Assembly (NCBI GenBank): GCA_963383645.1
Contig: OY726571.1
Location: 83,886,619 to 83,950,618, forward strand
Length of the DNA: 64,000 nucleotides
Reading direction: 5' to 3'
DNA from: Muscardinus avellanarius
Taxonomy: Eukaryota; Chordata; Mammalia; Rodentia; Gliridae
This document shows positions 1-10,645 of this stretch, piece by piece. The notes beneath the pieces are model-generated. The model did no database searches. It saw only the letters and a program-made list of their open reading frames with translations, and had not been told where the DNA came from. The stretch's first letter is position 1; each line of letters opens with the position of its first letter. Both the position numbers and the translations under genes were made by a program.

Positions 1-551
1 CCAGGTTTGGAGAAAGGTTTTCTTTTCCCTCCTCACCTAGAAAATATGCTGTTGCCAAAGCCAGATGGAGAAAATTTCACTGATTTGGTCATTTGCTTGA
101 TGGGAAACTCAGCTTGGGGAATCACATTTGAACGAAGTCAGGCTGACAGCTAACAACAGGGTTCAGCTCAGTCACACCAAAGGAAAAAGAAAGAATTAGC
201 AGCCACTTTACCAAACCCAGATGGACATCTAGGGCAGAGCCAGTGGCCCGGCTCAATGGACCCTGGCTGCAACACTTGTCACTCACGAGCTCGATTTCCA
301 CCATGGTGATCTTAGCAGAATAGCCAGCTTTAGCTGCTTTCTGGATTTTTTTGTTTGTTTGTTATCTTTTCAGGAACAACCAACCATGTGTTGTGAGAAG
401 CTCAGCAAATAGGGGCTCCTACAAGGAAAAGGAACAGTGAGCTAGGCTGTCCCCGGCAGTCAAATAAGTTGAGCTTTTAGGGGATGCTCCCTGAGGCTTT
501 CAGACAACCTAAAGCAAACATCAGGCAACCTTAAATTCGTGACAGTCACCA
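1..551. other. unique sequence, no gene recognised
   Basis: No repeat family, long open frame with coding character or splice-bounded exon is recognised. The short open frames are antisense to each other and carry no known motif. Confidence 0.4.
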
Positions 552-1308
552 GGCTGGCGGATTACACTGATCATGGAGAAACCCCACTCAGCCGGTGAGG
601 ATATGGAGAGAGGGCACCCTTGTACGCCATTGGTCAACTAGTACAGTCACTATGGAAAACAGTTCAAAGGTTCCTCAAAAAACTCAGCAGAGAACCACCA
701 TGTGGTCCAGTGATCCCACTTCTGGTGTATAGCTGAAAGATGTGAAGTCGGCAAGTTGAAGGGAAGTCCTCACGAGCAGCCAAGAAACGGAATCTACCTA
801 CCAGTCCACTGCAGAGCCAACCGATGAATCAAAGGTGCTGTGTATACACAACGGGAAACCGGCCATCCTTAGGAAGAGGAGATTCTGTCATTTGAGACAG
901 CAGGGATGAACCGGAGGGACATTATGCTAAGGGAAGTAAGCCAGATACAGAAAGAAAAATATTGCTTGGTCTCACTTATATGCGGAATCCAAGAGTCAAA
1001 CTCATGCACACAGAGAGTAAAATGGTGGGAGAGGGGAGGACAGGAGGTCATCAGTCAAAGGGTAAAGACTCTCAGGCAGTAAGAGCAGGCTTTTAAGATC
1101 TACCACACAGCATGATAACCATCGTTAGTAACAATTTATCATGTATCTCATAATTACTTAGAATAAATGCCAAGTGTTCTCGCCCCAAAATAAGCAAGTA
1201 TGTGGAGTGAAGGATATCTTAATTGGCTTGATTTAATTATTTGCATTGTACACCTGTCGCATCACGCTATGCCCTGGAAATACAAACAGTTATAATTGGT
1301 CAGCTATG
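552..1308 (+). mobile_element. L1M-type LINE 3' end (5'-truncated, decayed)
   Basis: Sense-strand sequence follows the end of an old mammalian L1. It has the ORF2 tail phrases 'ggtgaggatatggagaga', 'cactatggaaaacagtt' and 'gacattatgctaagggaag', then 'ggtctcacttatatgcggaa', 'agagagtaaaatggtgg' and the 3'UTR phrase 'catcacgctatg'. The protein frame is broken many times. L1MA/L1MB age class is inferred from phrase order only. Confidence 0.8.
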
Positions 1309-1312
1309 AAAA

Positions 1313-1436
1313 ATGGGGCTTGGGGTGGAGCTCAGTGGTAGTGTTTGCCTAAGGTGAGAGGCCCTGAGATTGATCCCTAGCACTGACAAGAGAGAAAAGA
1401 AAAAAGAAAAAGAAAGAAAAAAGAGAAAAAGGAAAT
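1313..1436 (+). mobile_element. ID-type SINE monomer with A/G-rich tail
   Basis: tRNA-like body: 'ggggtggagctcagtggtag' (A box) and 'gagattgatccctagcac' (B-box region), followed by an A/G-rich tail. It lacks the B1 half. It is a tRNA-derived retroposon, not a tRNA gene. Confidence 0.7.
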
Positions 1437-1449
1437 TTTTATGTATATA

Positions 1450-1530
1450 TATTTTTCCCCTGAGATTAAACCCAGGGTCTTGCACATGCTTGGCAAACAC
1501 CCTACCACTGATCCTATATCTCCCAACCAA
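1450..1530 (-). mobile_element. ID-type SINE monomer fragment
   Basis: Reverse-strand ID body, with 'aaacccagggtcttgcacat' and 'cctaccactgatcctatat' read on the plus strand. Diverged. Confidence 0.6.
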
Positions 1531-1557
1531 AAAGTGATGCTTTAAAAATAGGTAAAA

Positions 1558-1771
1558 GCCGGGCGTGGTGGCGCACGCTTGGGAGGCGGAGACAGGAGGA
1601 TCCTGCAGGTTCGAAGGCAGCCGCGCTGGCGTAAGAGACCCTGTTTCAAAAATATAAAATAGGTCTGGGAGTATAACCCGGAGGTAGAAGGGCTTCCAGG
1701 AACCCCAGTACCACCAAAAAATAAAAAAATAAAAAATAAATATAAATAAATAAATAAATAAAAATAGATAA
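1558..1771 (+). mobile_element. B1-ID dimer SINE, subfamily A
   Basis: Starts gccgggcgtggtggcgcacg and carries the subfamily A marks: gcttgggaggcggagacagg, ccgcgctggcgtaagagacc and gggcttccaggaaccccagt. It has lost about 15 bases (gtaatccccgc) near the 5' end. The tail is an AAATA repeat. Confidence 0.9.
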
Positions 1772-1776
1772 AAGTG

Positions 1777-1958
1777 AGCTGGGTATGGTGGCACACTCTA
1801 TAATTCTAGTATTTAGGAGGCGGAGGCAGGAAGATTGCAAGTTTGAGGCCAGCCTTAGTAACTTAGTGAGACTTTGTTTCTAATATAAAATAAAATAGGA
1901 TTTGGGGAATAACTCAGTAGTGAATGTTCCTGGGTTCAATTCCCAGGATCACAAGACA
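1777..1958 (+). mobile_element. B1-ID dimer SINE, diverged
   Basis: Starts gagctgggtatggtggcaca; right half ends cctgggttcaattcccagga. Older than its neighbour judging by substitutions. Its 3' end runs into a GA microsatellite. Confidence 0.85.
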
Positions 1959-1961
1959 AAA

Positions 1962-1962
1962 T

Positions 1963-1996
<34 letters not shown>

Positions 1997-2012
1997 GAGA
2001 GAGAGAGAGAGA
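1962..2012. repeat. (GA)n microsatellite
   Basis: About 50 bp of nearly pure GA dinucleotides at the 3' end of the preceding SINE. Confidence 0.95.
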
Positions 2013-2102
2013 AGACTCTTAAAACTAAAAGAAAAATAAAATTCTATTCTAGAGGCAAAAAATAAAAAAAATTAATAAAAAAGATGAAAGTAAAATTCTT
2101 TT

Positions 2103-2195
2103 TCAGTGCTGAGGATCGAACTAGGTTAAACTAGGGTCTTGCAAATACTAGGAAACTGCTCTACCACTGAGCTATACCCACAGCTCTTCCTTTAA
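2103..2195 (-). mobile_element. ID-type SINE monomer fragment
   Basis: Reverse-strand ID body with 'ctctaccactgagctatacc' on the plus strand. The B1 half is absent. Confidence 0.6.
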
Positions 2196-2322
2196 AAAAA
2201 AAAGAAAAAGAAAGAAACCCAATTTAACACCAGAGTAGCCCAAAGTCTGGGCTGTGAAAAAGCTATTGTTATGCCTCTACACAAATGAAGGAAAAATCAA
2301 GTGGATGAAAACCCATCAAATA

Positions 2323-2517
2323 GCTGGGTGGGGTAACACACAGGCCTGCAATCCCAGTACTTGGGAGGCTGAGACAGGAGGATCACAGGCTCAAGACCAA
2401 CATCAGCAACTTACTGAGACCCTGTTTCCAAATAAAAGGGGCTGGGGATGTAGCTCAGAGATAGAATGCCCCTGAGTTCAATCATCAGTACCAAACAAAC
2501 AAACAAACAAACAAAAC
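2323..2517 (+). mobile_element. B1-ID dimer SINE with TSD
   Basis: Both halves present, ending in a (CAAA)n tail. The 9-bp target duplication catcaaata lies at 2314-2322 and 2518-2526, which fixes the element boundaries. Confidence 0.9.
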
Positions 2518-2610
2518 ATCAAATAATGGTGATTGTAGGATGCCCAAAACCATCCCGGGTCAATTAACTGTTAATTCAGCAAAATTAAATATATATGAGC
2601 TCACTGGAGT

Positions 2611-2637
2611 AAAAAAAAAAAAAAAAAAAAAAAAAAG
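2611..2637. repeat. poly(A) tract
   Basis: Uninterrupted run of about 26 A. No SINE body is clearly recognised directly upstream, so its origin is unknown. Confidence 0.8.
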
Positions 2638-3007
2638 AACACCACATTGACAGAATCTCAGCAAAGTCTCAGAAGGGAAAGGCAGAACTGGACGGAGCAT
2701 TTCTGGCCATTTGGTCTCAGATAAAGGCAGGCTTTTTAAAGCAAGAAACCGGACGGAATTGGTCACTTAGGGTTGGTGGATTCAGCAAAATGACTGTCTG
2801 TGCCTCTTGGGAAGTAAACGTTTGTCCTAATAAGCTAATAAATTGATTGTAGGAATTTCCTGAAACAAACAGTGACGTTTCGGTTTACAGTCTTATTTTC
2901 CTTGGACGGTTGCCCTGGTGCAAACAACCAAATTGTATTGACATAGGTGGACTTGTCTATCTCCACAGGGTGACCTTAGGTTCCAGTGGTGCTGGGACAC
3001 AGAATTA

Positions 3008-3140
3008 CTACTTAGTGAGCACCTACTGTGTACCTAGCCTCTTCTACATTTTCGTCTATGAAGGCGGTCCCGTTTGCCCTATCGATTGACAAGGAAACGA
3101 GTCTAAAAAGATACCAAGTGATTTGCAAAACCCTTTCAGA
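3008..3140 (+). mobile_element. MIR SINE, ancient
   Basis: Follows the MIR core in order: 'gtgagcacctactgtgtacc', a middle with 'gacaaggaaacgagtc', then 'ccaagtgatttgcaaaa'. Strongly diverged. Confidence 0.6.
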
Positions 3141-3543
3141 TCCATCATTACCTAAAAGAGAAAAAGAGCACGGAGTTCTTTCTTATTTGACACCCACAGA
3201 AATTAAGGTGAGTTGAATGATGTTTGCCAAAGTCCTCAGCCTCAAGTATGAGCCTGGAATAATGTTGGACAATATGAAGTTGGCTGCCCCAAATCTGTCT
3301 AGACTCTTCTGCCTACTGATTGTCCCAAAGAAGAGAAATTCACAATCCAGTTCCTTCGCTTACTTTAGTCTACCTGCCTGGAGGCTAAGGAGTCCCTAAA
3401 ACCCTGCACCTGAGCCCCAGCTGAGCTGGGAAGGCAGCGCCAGGGACTTCACCTGAGGCACGAGGAACTCCTGCATTACTTTTCCAAGGCAGTAAGTGGT
3501 CTGAGCACCACCGCAACTTTTCTTTCCCAGTATAATCTACTGA
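3141..3543. other. unique sequence, no feature recognised
   Basis: Contains short open frames at 3217-3399 without recognisable motifs. No repeat family seen. Confidence 0.35.
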
Positions 3544-3560
3544 AAACATGGCCTAAGTCA

Positions 3561-3780
3561 GCCGGGCGTGGTGGCGCACGCTTGTAATCCCAAGCATTCG
3601 GGAGGCTGAGACCTGGAGGATCGCGGTTCGCGGACAGCCTCAGCTACTCAGTGAGGCCCTCTGCAACTCAGTGAGACCCGGTTTCAAAATAAAGAATAAA
3701 AAATAGGGCAGGGGGTGTAGCTCGGAGGTCAAATGCCCCTAGGTTCCATCCCCAGACCCGCAAAAAATAAAGAAAGAATA
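3561..3780 (+). mobile_element. B1-ID dimer SINE, subfamily B, perfect TSD
   Basis: Full-length. Subfamily B marks are gaggatcgcggttcgcggac and cagtgaggccctctgcaact. A perfect 17-bp TSD, aaacatggcctaagtca, flanks it at 3544-3560 and 3781-3797, suggesting a relatively recent insertion. Confidence 0.95.
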
Positions 3781-3797
3781 AAACATGGCCTAAGTCA

Positions 3798-4945
3798 TGA
3801 TAACACCAAGTCCCGCATTTTCAAACTAGGACATGAAATTTTATCTCAGTGACTTCCTCTGACCCAGAATAAAAATGCAAAGCTGGCCTCAGCCGGGTTA
3901 TTATCCTCATGTTAATCGTGAAGGAAGAGTATGTTTTAAACCCCAAGCAGATTCATGCCACTGTCTTCACGATGTTAGGTACCTCCGGAGCTACGGTATT
4001 TGTTTAAATCATCAACTCCAGGGACCTTATTCTCTATATTTATTATGCTGTGGGTGAAATAATATTGTAGGCGTTCCTATTTTTTAAATTCCACGCTACC
4101 ATAAAATTTACACGGGGTCTACCACTATTTCAGCAATCTGTTTCATGACTCTGAAGTCACAAATGGTCTGGTTTTAAACCTTCCCTGTCTGAGAAAAAAA
4201 ATAACAAGATATCTTTTGTTTAATTTGGAACGCGCTGTCTTCTTTGTGTTAAGTATACAGCTCACGTGTATGTTTTCTTTTTAATAGAATTCTCTGTTTT
4301 TCTTGTGCCTAGGCTGGACAATCCTCTATGAAAAACAGAACCACTTTTTGATAAATGCTGGTGTTTGAGATTAAAAGAGGATATAATTCTTTATGTATGA
4401 AAGAGAAGATTTTCCTTAGCTTTTCGCTCAGTGAAAACAGCAGTAATAGGAATGTATTCAAAAATTTGAATAGTATATTTCAGCAAGATGTTTATGTAAT
4501 AAAGATAACTTAATTTTTGACCAGCTACAAATCAATTAGCTACGTATCAAATATTGTCTAAACTAAAACTGGCATTCTTTATTAAAATAACATTGTAGTG
4601 ATTTTATTCATCGTAGTGGGAGTGGACTTTACATACATATAGAACAACGCAAATATAAGTGTGACAAATTTATAAACTAGTAGCAACATTAAAATTAGTT
4701 AAAGCAGTTATATTTTGTCCATTTAGATTGGCATATAATAAGAATCATTGATATATCATTTATTTCTACTGTCTGACCTTGAGAATCTCTTCAAAACCAA
4801 ATAGAGTCAAAGATTTTGAAACTATGACCAATGTTAATGTTACAAATAGTAAGTTGTCAAAAATATAAATGTTTACAACTGTGCTTTGCCACTGTTATTC
4901 ATTATCACCCTCAGAAACCTTTTTTAGACTTTTTTTTTCCTAGTG
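3798..4945. other. AT-rich unique sequence
   Basis: About 1.1 kb without recognised repeats or exons. It is AT-rich from about 4200 onward. Confidence 0.4.
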
Positions 4946-4959
4946 ACTCTCTGGTTTTT

Positions 4960-5162
4960 GTTTGTTGTTATTGTTGTTTGTTTGTTTGGTGGTACTGGGG
5001 TTCCTAGAAGCCCTTCTATCTCCGGGCTACACGCCCAGACCTATTTTATATATTTTGAAACAGGGTCTCCTAAGCCCATGCAGCTGGCTTCGAACCTGCG
5101 TGATCCTCCTGTCTCCGCCTCCCAAGCGCGGGGATTACAAGCGTGCGCCACCACGCCCGGCT
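4960..5162 (-). mobile_element. B1-ID dimer SINE, subfamily A
   Basis: Reverse-strand copy, reading ggtggtactggggttcctag to caccacgcccggc on the plus strand. TSD actctctggttttt at 4946-4959 and 5163-5176 is perfect over 14 bp. Confidence 0.93.
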
Positions 5163-5265
5163 ACTCTCTGGTTTTTAGACAATTTTTTCCCATGAATCTC
5201 TGATACCACACATAAAGTATTTATGTATATCTATCCCTGACATACATAAAAAGAGAAAGATGCTT

Positions 5266-5467
5266 TTCTTGTTTTGTTTTGTTGTATTTTTTGGTACTGG
5301 AAATTGAATGCAAGGATGTTCTACCTCTGAGTTGCACCCCCAGCCCTTTTTATTTTCAAACAGGGTTTTACTAAGTTGCTGAGGCTGACCTCGAACTTGC
5401 AATCCTCCTGTCTCAGCCTCCCAAGTACCTCCCAAGTACTGAGATTTCAGATGTGCACCACGCAGGG
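5266..5467 (-). mobile_element. B1-ID dimer SINE
   Basis: Reverse-strand copy with an 11-base local duplication (cctcccaagta twice near 5420-5440) in the B1 half. Near-matching flanks aagatgcttttctt and aagatgattttctt look like a diverged TSD. Confidence 0.88.
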
Positions 5468-5479
5468 CAAGATGATTTT

Positions 5480-6018
5480 CTTTTTTATCACCCAAACCTA
5501 TTTTTATCCCTTTGGATACAATATTACCTAGGTACACCTTGAGGATTTTGTAAAGAAGATAGCAGCCCCTCGACATCCACTTAGAAAGTTTATCCTACTG
5601 AATCAGAGCCAAATGAAAGGTCCTAAATTAGAATAAATCCAACTTCATTTTCCTGGGCTTGGATGGAAAAGAGAAATTTTGAATATGAGCTGATTATTTT
5701 TCCTGTGAACATACGAATTGTAATCTCACAGCAGTTAGTTCATGACCGACTGAGAGAAAATGTTGATCTTGGGCACAGAGTGGGGTAGAGGATCCTACCC
5801 CAGCCCCACCTACCTATTCATTACCATTCCCTCCTTCCTTCACTGGCTGACCTATGAAACTCAAGCTCTCAGGAGTTCTAGGTGGGAAGCCAAACTCTCG
5901 TCGAGTTTGTTCATCTCACTGAGACCACAAGTTTTAGAGGCAGTAAAAAGGTCAATAACTCTAATGATTACTCTGCTAGTAATTGTATTTCAAAATACTA
6001 GAATCTAAAGAAGAAATG
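5480..6018. other. unique sequence, no feature recognised
   Basis: No repeat family or exon recognised. The open frame at 5760-6008 has no known domain. Confidence 0.35.
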
Positions 6019-6020
6019 TA

Positions 6021-6563
6021 CACAGGTGCTCTTCGACTTACAAGGGTTTACATCCTGATACGCCCTCGTAGAGTGAAAACATCAGAGGTCAAAAATGCAT
6101 TTGAAGCTGGGCACATGTGCTTGTAATCTCAGTACTTGGGAGGCTGAGACAGGAGGATCGTGGTTTGCAGAAAGCCTCTGCTACTTAGTGAGCCCCTCTG
6201 CAACTTAGTGAGACCCTGTTTCAAAATAAAGAATAAAAAATAGGGCTGGGGGTGCAGCTTGGAGGTAGAATGCTCCTGGGTCCTATCCCTAGTACTGCAA
6301 AAAAAAAAAAAAAATGCATTTGATACTCGTAACCTACAGAACATCCCAGCTTAGCAACACCAGGGGCTGTAGAGCATCACTCTCCTCCTTGGTGATTGTG
6401 TGACTGGCCTGGAGCTGCCGCTGTGGAGGACCACACTGCGTACCGCTGTTACAGGAAAAGATCAGATTCAAAGTATGGGTTCGACTGAATTCTATTGGCT
6501 TTCGCACAATTGTGAAGTCAAAAACCCTAAGCTGGGCCATCGTATGTTGGGGGACATCTGTTT
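6021..6563 (+). mobile_element. non-autonomous DNA transposon remnant (MER-type), split by a SINE
   Basis: The left end 'caggtgctcttcgacttac' and the reverse complement of the right end ('acagatgtcccccaacatac') align as imperfect terminal inverted repeats of about 25 bp. Internal phrases 'aaaaatgcatttga', 'aaagtatgggttcgactgaa' and 'gctttcgcac' resemble a MER element with 'cgacttacgatgg' termini. The family name is not assigned. A SINE at 6105-6309 interrupts it. Confidence 0.55.
6105..6309 (+). mobile_element. B1-ID dimer SINE, subfamily B, perfect TSD
   Basis: Nested in the DNA transposon remnant. A perfect 14-bp TSD, aaaaatgcatttga, lies at 6091-6104 and 6310-6323. Tail about 14 A. Confidence 0.95.
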
Positions 6564-7875
6564 TTCTAGAAAAACCAAGTGACAACAATTATGAACACAG
6601 CCCAATTATACAGCTTATGTAGACAATTTCCATTCTTTTGAACAACAACAACAAAAAAAAAAACCACATGACCCCACAGGCTAACTTGGGGCCATCCACA
6701 ATCCAGGGTTAACAAATCATCCTTAAAGCCAATTTTCCAACCTTTACAAGTTGAACACAACTCTAAAGGAATCGTGAGATGGCGTCCTGTGGTGGTCCGC
6801 TTCTCTTCTGAACTTAGTAAGAATTTCGACCATTTTACGTTAAAGCGTGGCTTTCCCCAAAGGGGATGGGCACGGCGGTAGCTTTTCAAGCCAGTTGCTT
6901 TCTCTGTTTGTTTTCCTCTCCAGCCAGCCTTAAACCTCAGGCCCCACTTGCAAAGGTTCACTTTAGCATCCAAGATGTCGTGGGAGGATGGACTGCTTTG
7001 GCAAGCCCACGGTTCACTGCAAAGCGACTTCATGCTAGCACGCCATTTATTTCTGAAATGCTGGCAAAGTTGAAAGAGGCTTTTTCACTCCGCCAGGGGC
7101 AACATTTTTCTTCAGGAAAATTGTCGACACAGGTAAAAAGCAGCTGTGCGCAAATTAAGAGAAATTAGCTAGTGAGTCGCATTCCTGTAGTTCAGGGATA
7201 ACTTTCACGGACGTAAACGAACTGTAGTCTAAAGTAATAAAAAGTAGTGTTTCCCAAATGAGATCCCAGGGATCCCGATGATAGTGTACGTGTGATCTAT
7301 TGTCCACCTGAGAACAAGGAAAGGGAAATCACATCATCTCTAACTATCTGGCCTTTCCCGCTCTTGTTAACGAAGGTATGGGATTCTAGCAACTAAGTGA
7401 TGGGGGAAGGTTAACGCAGACGGAGCTAGAGGGCAAATTATATGCATGTGACCGCCACCCAAAGGGAGCTGACGTCTAACATTATCCCAGATGCTGGCCT
7501 TGCCAAACCTACACGACCCTCTTCATCTTCTCTGTGATTTAAGAGCTGCAAAGAGTATGGATATTGTGAGAAAGTTTTGAGGGTGTAAGAGAATGGGCTG
7601 TAAGAAGTAGACGGAGAAAGCAATCGGGAAAAGGAGCCTCTTTCAGCCAGCAAAGAAAATACAGCCTTTCTAAACGCTTTCCTAGCAAATCTAGACTTTA
7701 AACTTGGCTACTGTCTATAAAAAAAAATAAGAACAACTTGCTTTGTGCCAAAATATAAGTTTTAGGGGTGTAGAAAGAAGACGAAGACCTGAGAAGAGAT
7801 TAAAAGGCTAGAGTTACAGTGAATAAAAAATATAGATGGCTAGATATCGAGAGAGAGAGATTAAAAATATAGTCA
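6564..7875. other. unique sequence, no feature recognised
   Basis: About 1.3 kb with balanced composition. Overlapping open frames on both strands (6566-7033 minus, 6866-7168 plus) have no recognised motif and contradict each other. No repeat family seen. Confidence 0.4.
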
Positions 7876-8046
7876 AAGCCAAGTAGAGTGGCTCATACCT
7901 GTAATCCCAGTATTCGAGAGGCTGAGACAGGAGGATTGCAGGTTCAAGGCCAGCCTCGGCAACTCAGTGAGATTGTTTCAAAATAAAAAGAGCTGAGGGT
8001 ACCCCTGAGTTCAGTCCTCAGTACAAAAATAAAAAGAAAGAAAAGT
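7876..8046 (+). mobile_element. B1-ID dimer SINE, internally deleted
   Basis: The left half is intact. The right half is shortened ('agctgagggtacccctgagt'), missing most of the A box. Confidence 0.85.
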
Positions 8047-8066
8047 ACAGTCAAATGAATTAGAAC

Positions 8067-8259
8067 GCCGGGCGTGGTGGCGCACGCTTGTAATCCCCGC
8101 GCTTGGGAGGCGGAGACAGGAGGGTCGCGCAGGTTCGAAGCCAGCCGCGCTGGCGTAAGAGACCCTGTTTACAAAATAAAAGTATAAAATAGTCTGGGAG
8201 TGTAGCCCGGAGGTAGAAGGGCTTCCAGGAACCCCAGTACCACTAAAAAAAAAAAAAAA
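8067..8259 (+). mobile_element. B1-ID dimer SINE, subfamily A, perfect TSD
   Basis: A good reference copy of subfamily A: ccgcgcttgggaggcggaga, cgcaggttcgaagccagccg and gggcttccaggaaccccagt. TSD gaattagaac at 8057-8066 and 8260-8269. Tail of about 15 A. Confidence 0.96.
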
Positions 8260-8269
8260 GAATTAGAAC

Positions 8270-8590
8270 ATCTTGGGGTTAAGTAAGTTGTTTACAAGAT
8301 ACATTCCCGAAAGTGTATTTCCTGGATTGTAAATTAACTATGTTTAGAAATAAATGGTCATCTCTCTTTTTGTGAATCACAATGCCCTCTGCTGTATTAA
8401 ATTCCCTAATTACTATAGTGTGGAATAGTTTACTTTTCATTATAGTAGACAGTCATGGTAGATGTCCGTTGTGTTGGAGAGTTAGCTTGTATGAGAGCTG
8501 ATTGTTAATTTTTAGGAATTTTCTAATCATTTTTTAAAAGTATCCATTGTTAAAAATTAATTGCATAAGATTATAAGTTATGTTAAAACA
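8270..8590. other. unique AT-rich sequence
   Basis: No repeat or exon recognised. Contains a CTCF-core-like string tgccctctgctgt at 8383-8395, one mismatch from a good core on the reverse strand; this is weak. Confidence 0.3.
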
Positions 8591-8601
8591 AAGGTAATAA
8601 A

Positions 8602-8814
8602 AGCCGGGCATGATGGCACACGCTTATAATGCCCGCACTTGGGAGGCTGAGACAGGAGGATCGCGCAGGTTCGAAGCCAGAATCAGCTAATTAGTGAGGC
8701 TCTCAGCAACTTAGTGAGACCCTGTTTCCAAATAAGAATATAAAACAGGTCTGGGAGTATAGCCGAGAGGTAGAAAGCCCCTGGGTTCTACCCTCAGTAC
8801 CACCAATATAAAAA
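8602..8814 (+). mobile_element. B1-ID dimer SINE, intermediate between standard and subfamily A
   Basis: Carries subfamily A marks (gcgcaggttcgaagccag, aggtctgggagtatagc) but keeps an ordinary right end (cctgggttctaccctcagta). TSD aaggtaataaa at 8591-8601 and 8815-8825. Confidence 0.93.
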
Positions 8815-9204
8815 AAGGTAATAAACTAATAAACTCAAGCAGTGAAAATTTTCAGTTATTGCATTTCTGACTTCTAACTTTTCATCTTTATCTTTCAACC
8901 ACATCTACATTTTCCTCTAGGAACATTGTACTAATACTTTCTCTACTGTCTTTGTGACATAATTCCAAACTCTGTGTCCTCTCATTAGCATCCGCTGATT
9001 GCTTTTTGCCATCTGAATTGAGATCTCTTTTTCATTCTTCTCCGGGCAGGTAATTTGCGGTTGCATCCTAGACATTTGTACTATTATGCTGTGAGACTGG
9101 ATTTTATTTCAATCCTATGGAAAATGTTGAGGTTTTGTTTTAGGAGACGATCAAAACCTAGGTAGATTCAGGCTTAAGTTCCAGCCCCCCATCTTTGGTC
9201 TGTG

Positions 9205-9429
9205 GGGTGTTTGGTTTTGTTTCTGGGGTGCTGAAGATTGCACCCAGAAACACTCTACCTCCAAGCTACGTGCCATCCCTATTTTATTTATTTATTTTTA
9301 TTTTGAAACCGGGTCTCACTAAATTGCTGAGAGTGTCACTCAGTTGCTGAGGATGGCCTAAAGCCTGGGATCTTCCTGTCTCAGCCTCCCAAGTACTGTG
9401 ATTACAGGCCTATGCCACCATAGCCCAGC
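9205..9429 (-). mobile_element. B1-ID dimer SINE, first of a pair at one target
   Basis: Reverse-strand copy with an expanded TTTA linker. Flanked by ttggtctgtg at 9195-9204 and 9430-9439. Confidence 0.9.
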
Positions 9430-9439
9430 TTGGTCTGTG

Positions 9440-9644
9440 TTTGTTGTTGTTGTTGTTTTGTTTGTTTTGTGGTACTAGAGATGGAACCCAGGGGCATTCT
9501 ACCTCTGAGCTACGCCCCCAACCCTATTTTTTACTCTTTATTTTGAAACAGGATCTCCCAGAGTTGCAAAGGGCCTCACTGAGTAGCTGAGGCTGTCCGC
9601 GAACTGTGCTCCTCCTGTCTCAGCCTCTCCAGTGCTGCCATCAC
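9440..9644 (-). mobile_element. B1-ID dimer SINE, second of a pair at the same target
   Basis: Reverse-strand copy adjoining the preceding SINE. The shared target string occurs again as tggtctgtg at 9645-9653, so three copies of one TSD bracket two elements. Confidence 0.92.
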
Positions 9645-9659
9645 TGGTCTGTGGTTTTG

Positions 9660-10640
9660 AGGTTCAATTTCCAAAGCTCTGGCGGTGTCATTTGGACACA
9701 CCCTGCTTATATACACCATGCAGTTGCTAGTCTGATACCTAGACAATGGTCTGTCATCTCAGTTCTCAAAGCCCTGATGTGCTGATTAGAATCAGATGCG
9801 TTTCTGCACAGCTCGGGGATTAGCCCGGCATTTATTCATAAGCAGCCTGACGGAGCTGCTGTCCCCAACGCCTCTGTCTTTGTACTGTCCTGAGCGTGTT
9901 CCGGTTTCCTGGGGCTCCACTCTTTGATCCTCCATCTGGAAGGGTGGAATTTTACTTACCTCACTCTGCTGGGCCCTTTGCGGTTTCACCCACATGCTGG
10001 ACCACGCAGTGAGCGAACCGGAGGGAAAACACCGGAAGCCTACTGCCAGCTCGGTAGTACTTTAGATTCTGGTTTTCTTCTCCCATCCACCTGCCGCCAC
10101 TTAGCGTTCAGATTCTTTGAGCAGCTGCCCGTGCCTTCATTCCTCGCTCTGTAGCTGCTTTCAGTGGGACAGGCAGGGAGGAAGGAAGGAGCTTGTCCTT
10201 GTCATCAACATCTCCCTGCACCTTGACCCTCTGAGGGAAGCCTCCAGCTTGACTCTATTTCTCTTCAGGAGAAATACTCCTGTTTTCTTTAATGATCCCT
10301 TATCCTTTCTCCTTTCCAGACTCTTCATCTCATTTACTTCCCTCGAGATTTCCCCAAATTCGTTAGCATTTTTCAAGTGCGGTGCCCATAATATGGGGCC
10401 ACTACTCCCCTTGCTATGCAGATAGTACAGTTGAAAGTAGGTTAGCTCCCTCAATAACTACATTTTGTTATTGACTTAGACTAAATTTGAGGAAATCTCA
10501 GGTCTCTCCCATATGAAAAAGGCCAGGTCTTTGTTTTTTTTTTTTTTTTTTTTTGAGAAAAAGTTTGAAAAAGTAAGGTGAGAAGAGAGAAAATAAATTA
10601 ATTTCCTAGAAATTGCTCTCAGATTTTGGTAATGTTTTAC
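9660..10640. other. unique sequence with a poly(T) run
   Basis: No exon recognised. A run of about 18 T lies at 10537-10554. The phrase 'caagtgcggtgcccataata' (about 10373-10392) resembles an ancient LINE/MIR-class repeat, but the match is too short to assign. Confidence 0.35.
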
Positions 10641-10645
10641 TTTTG

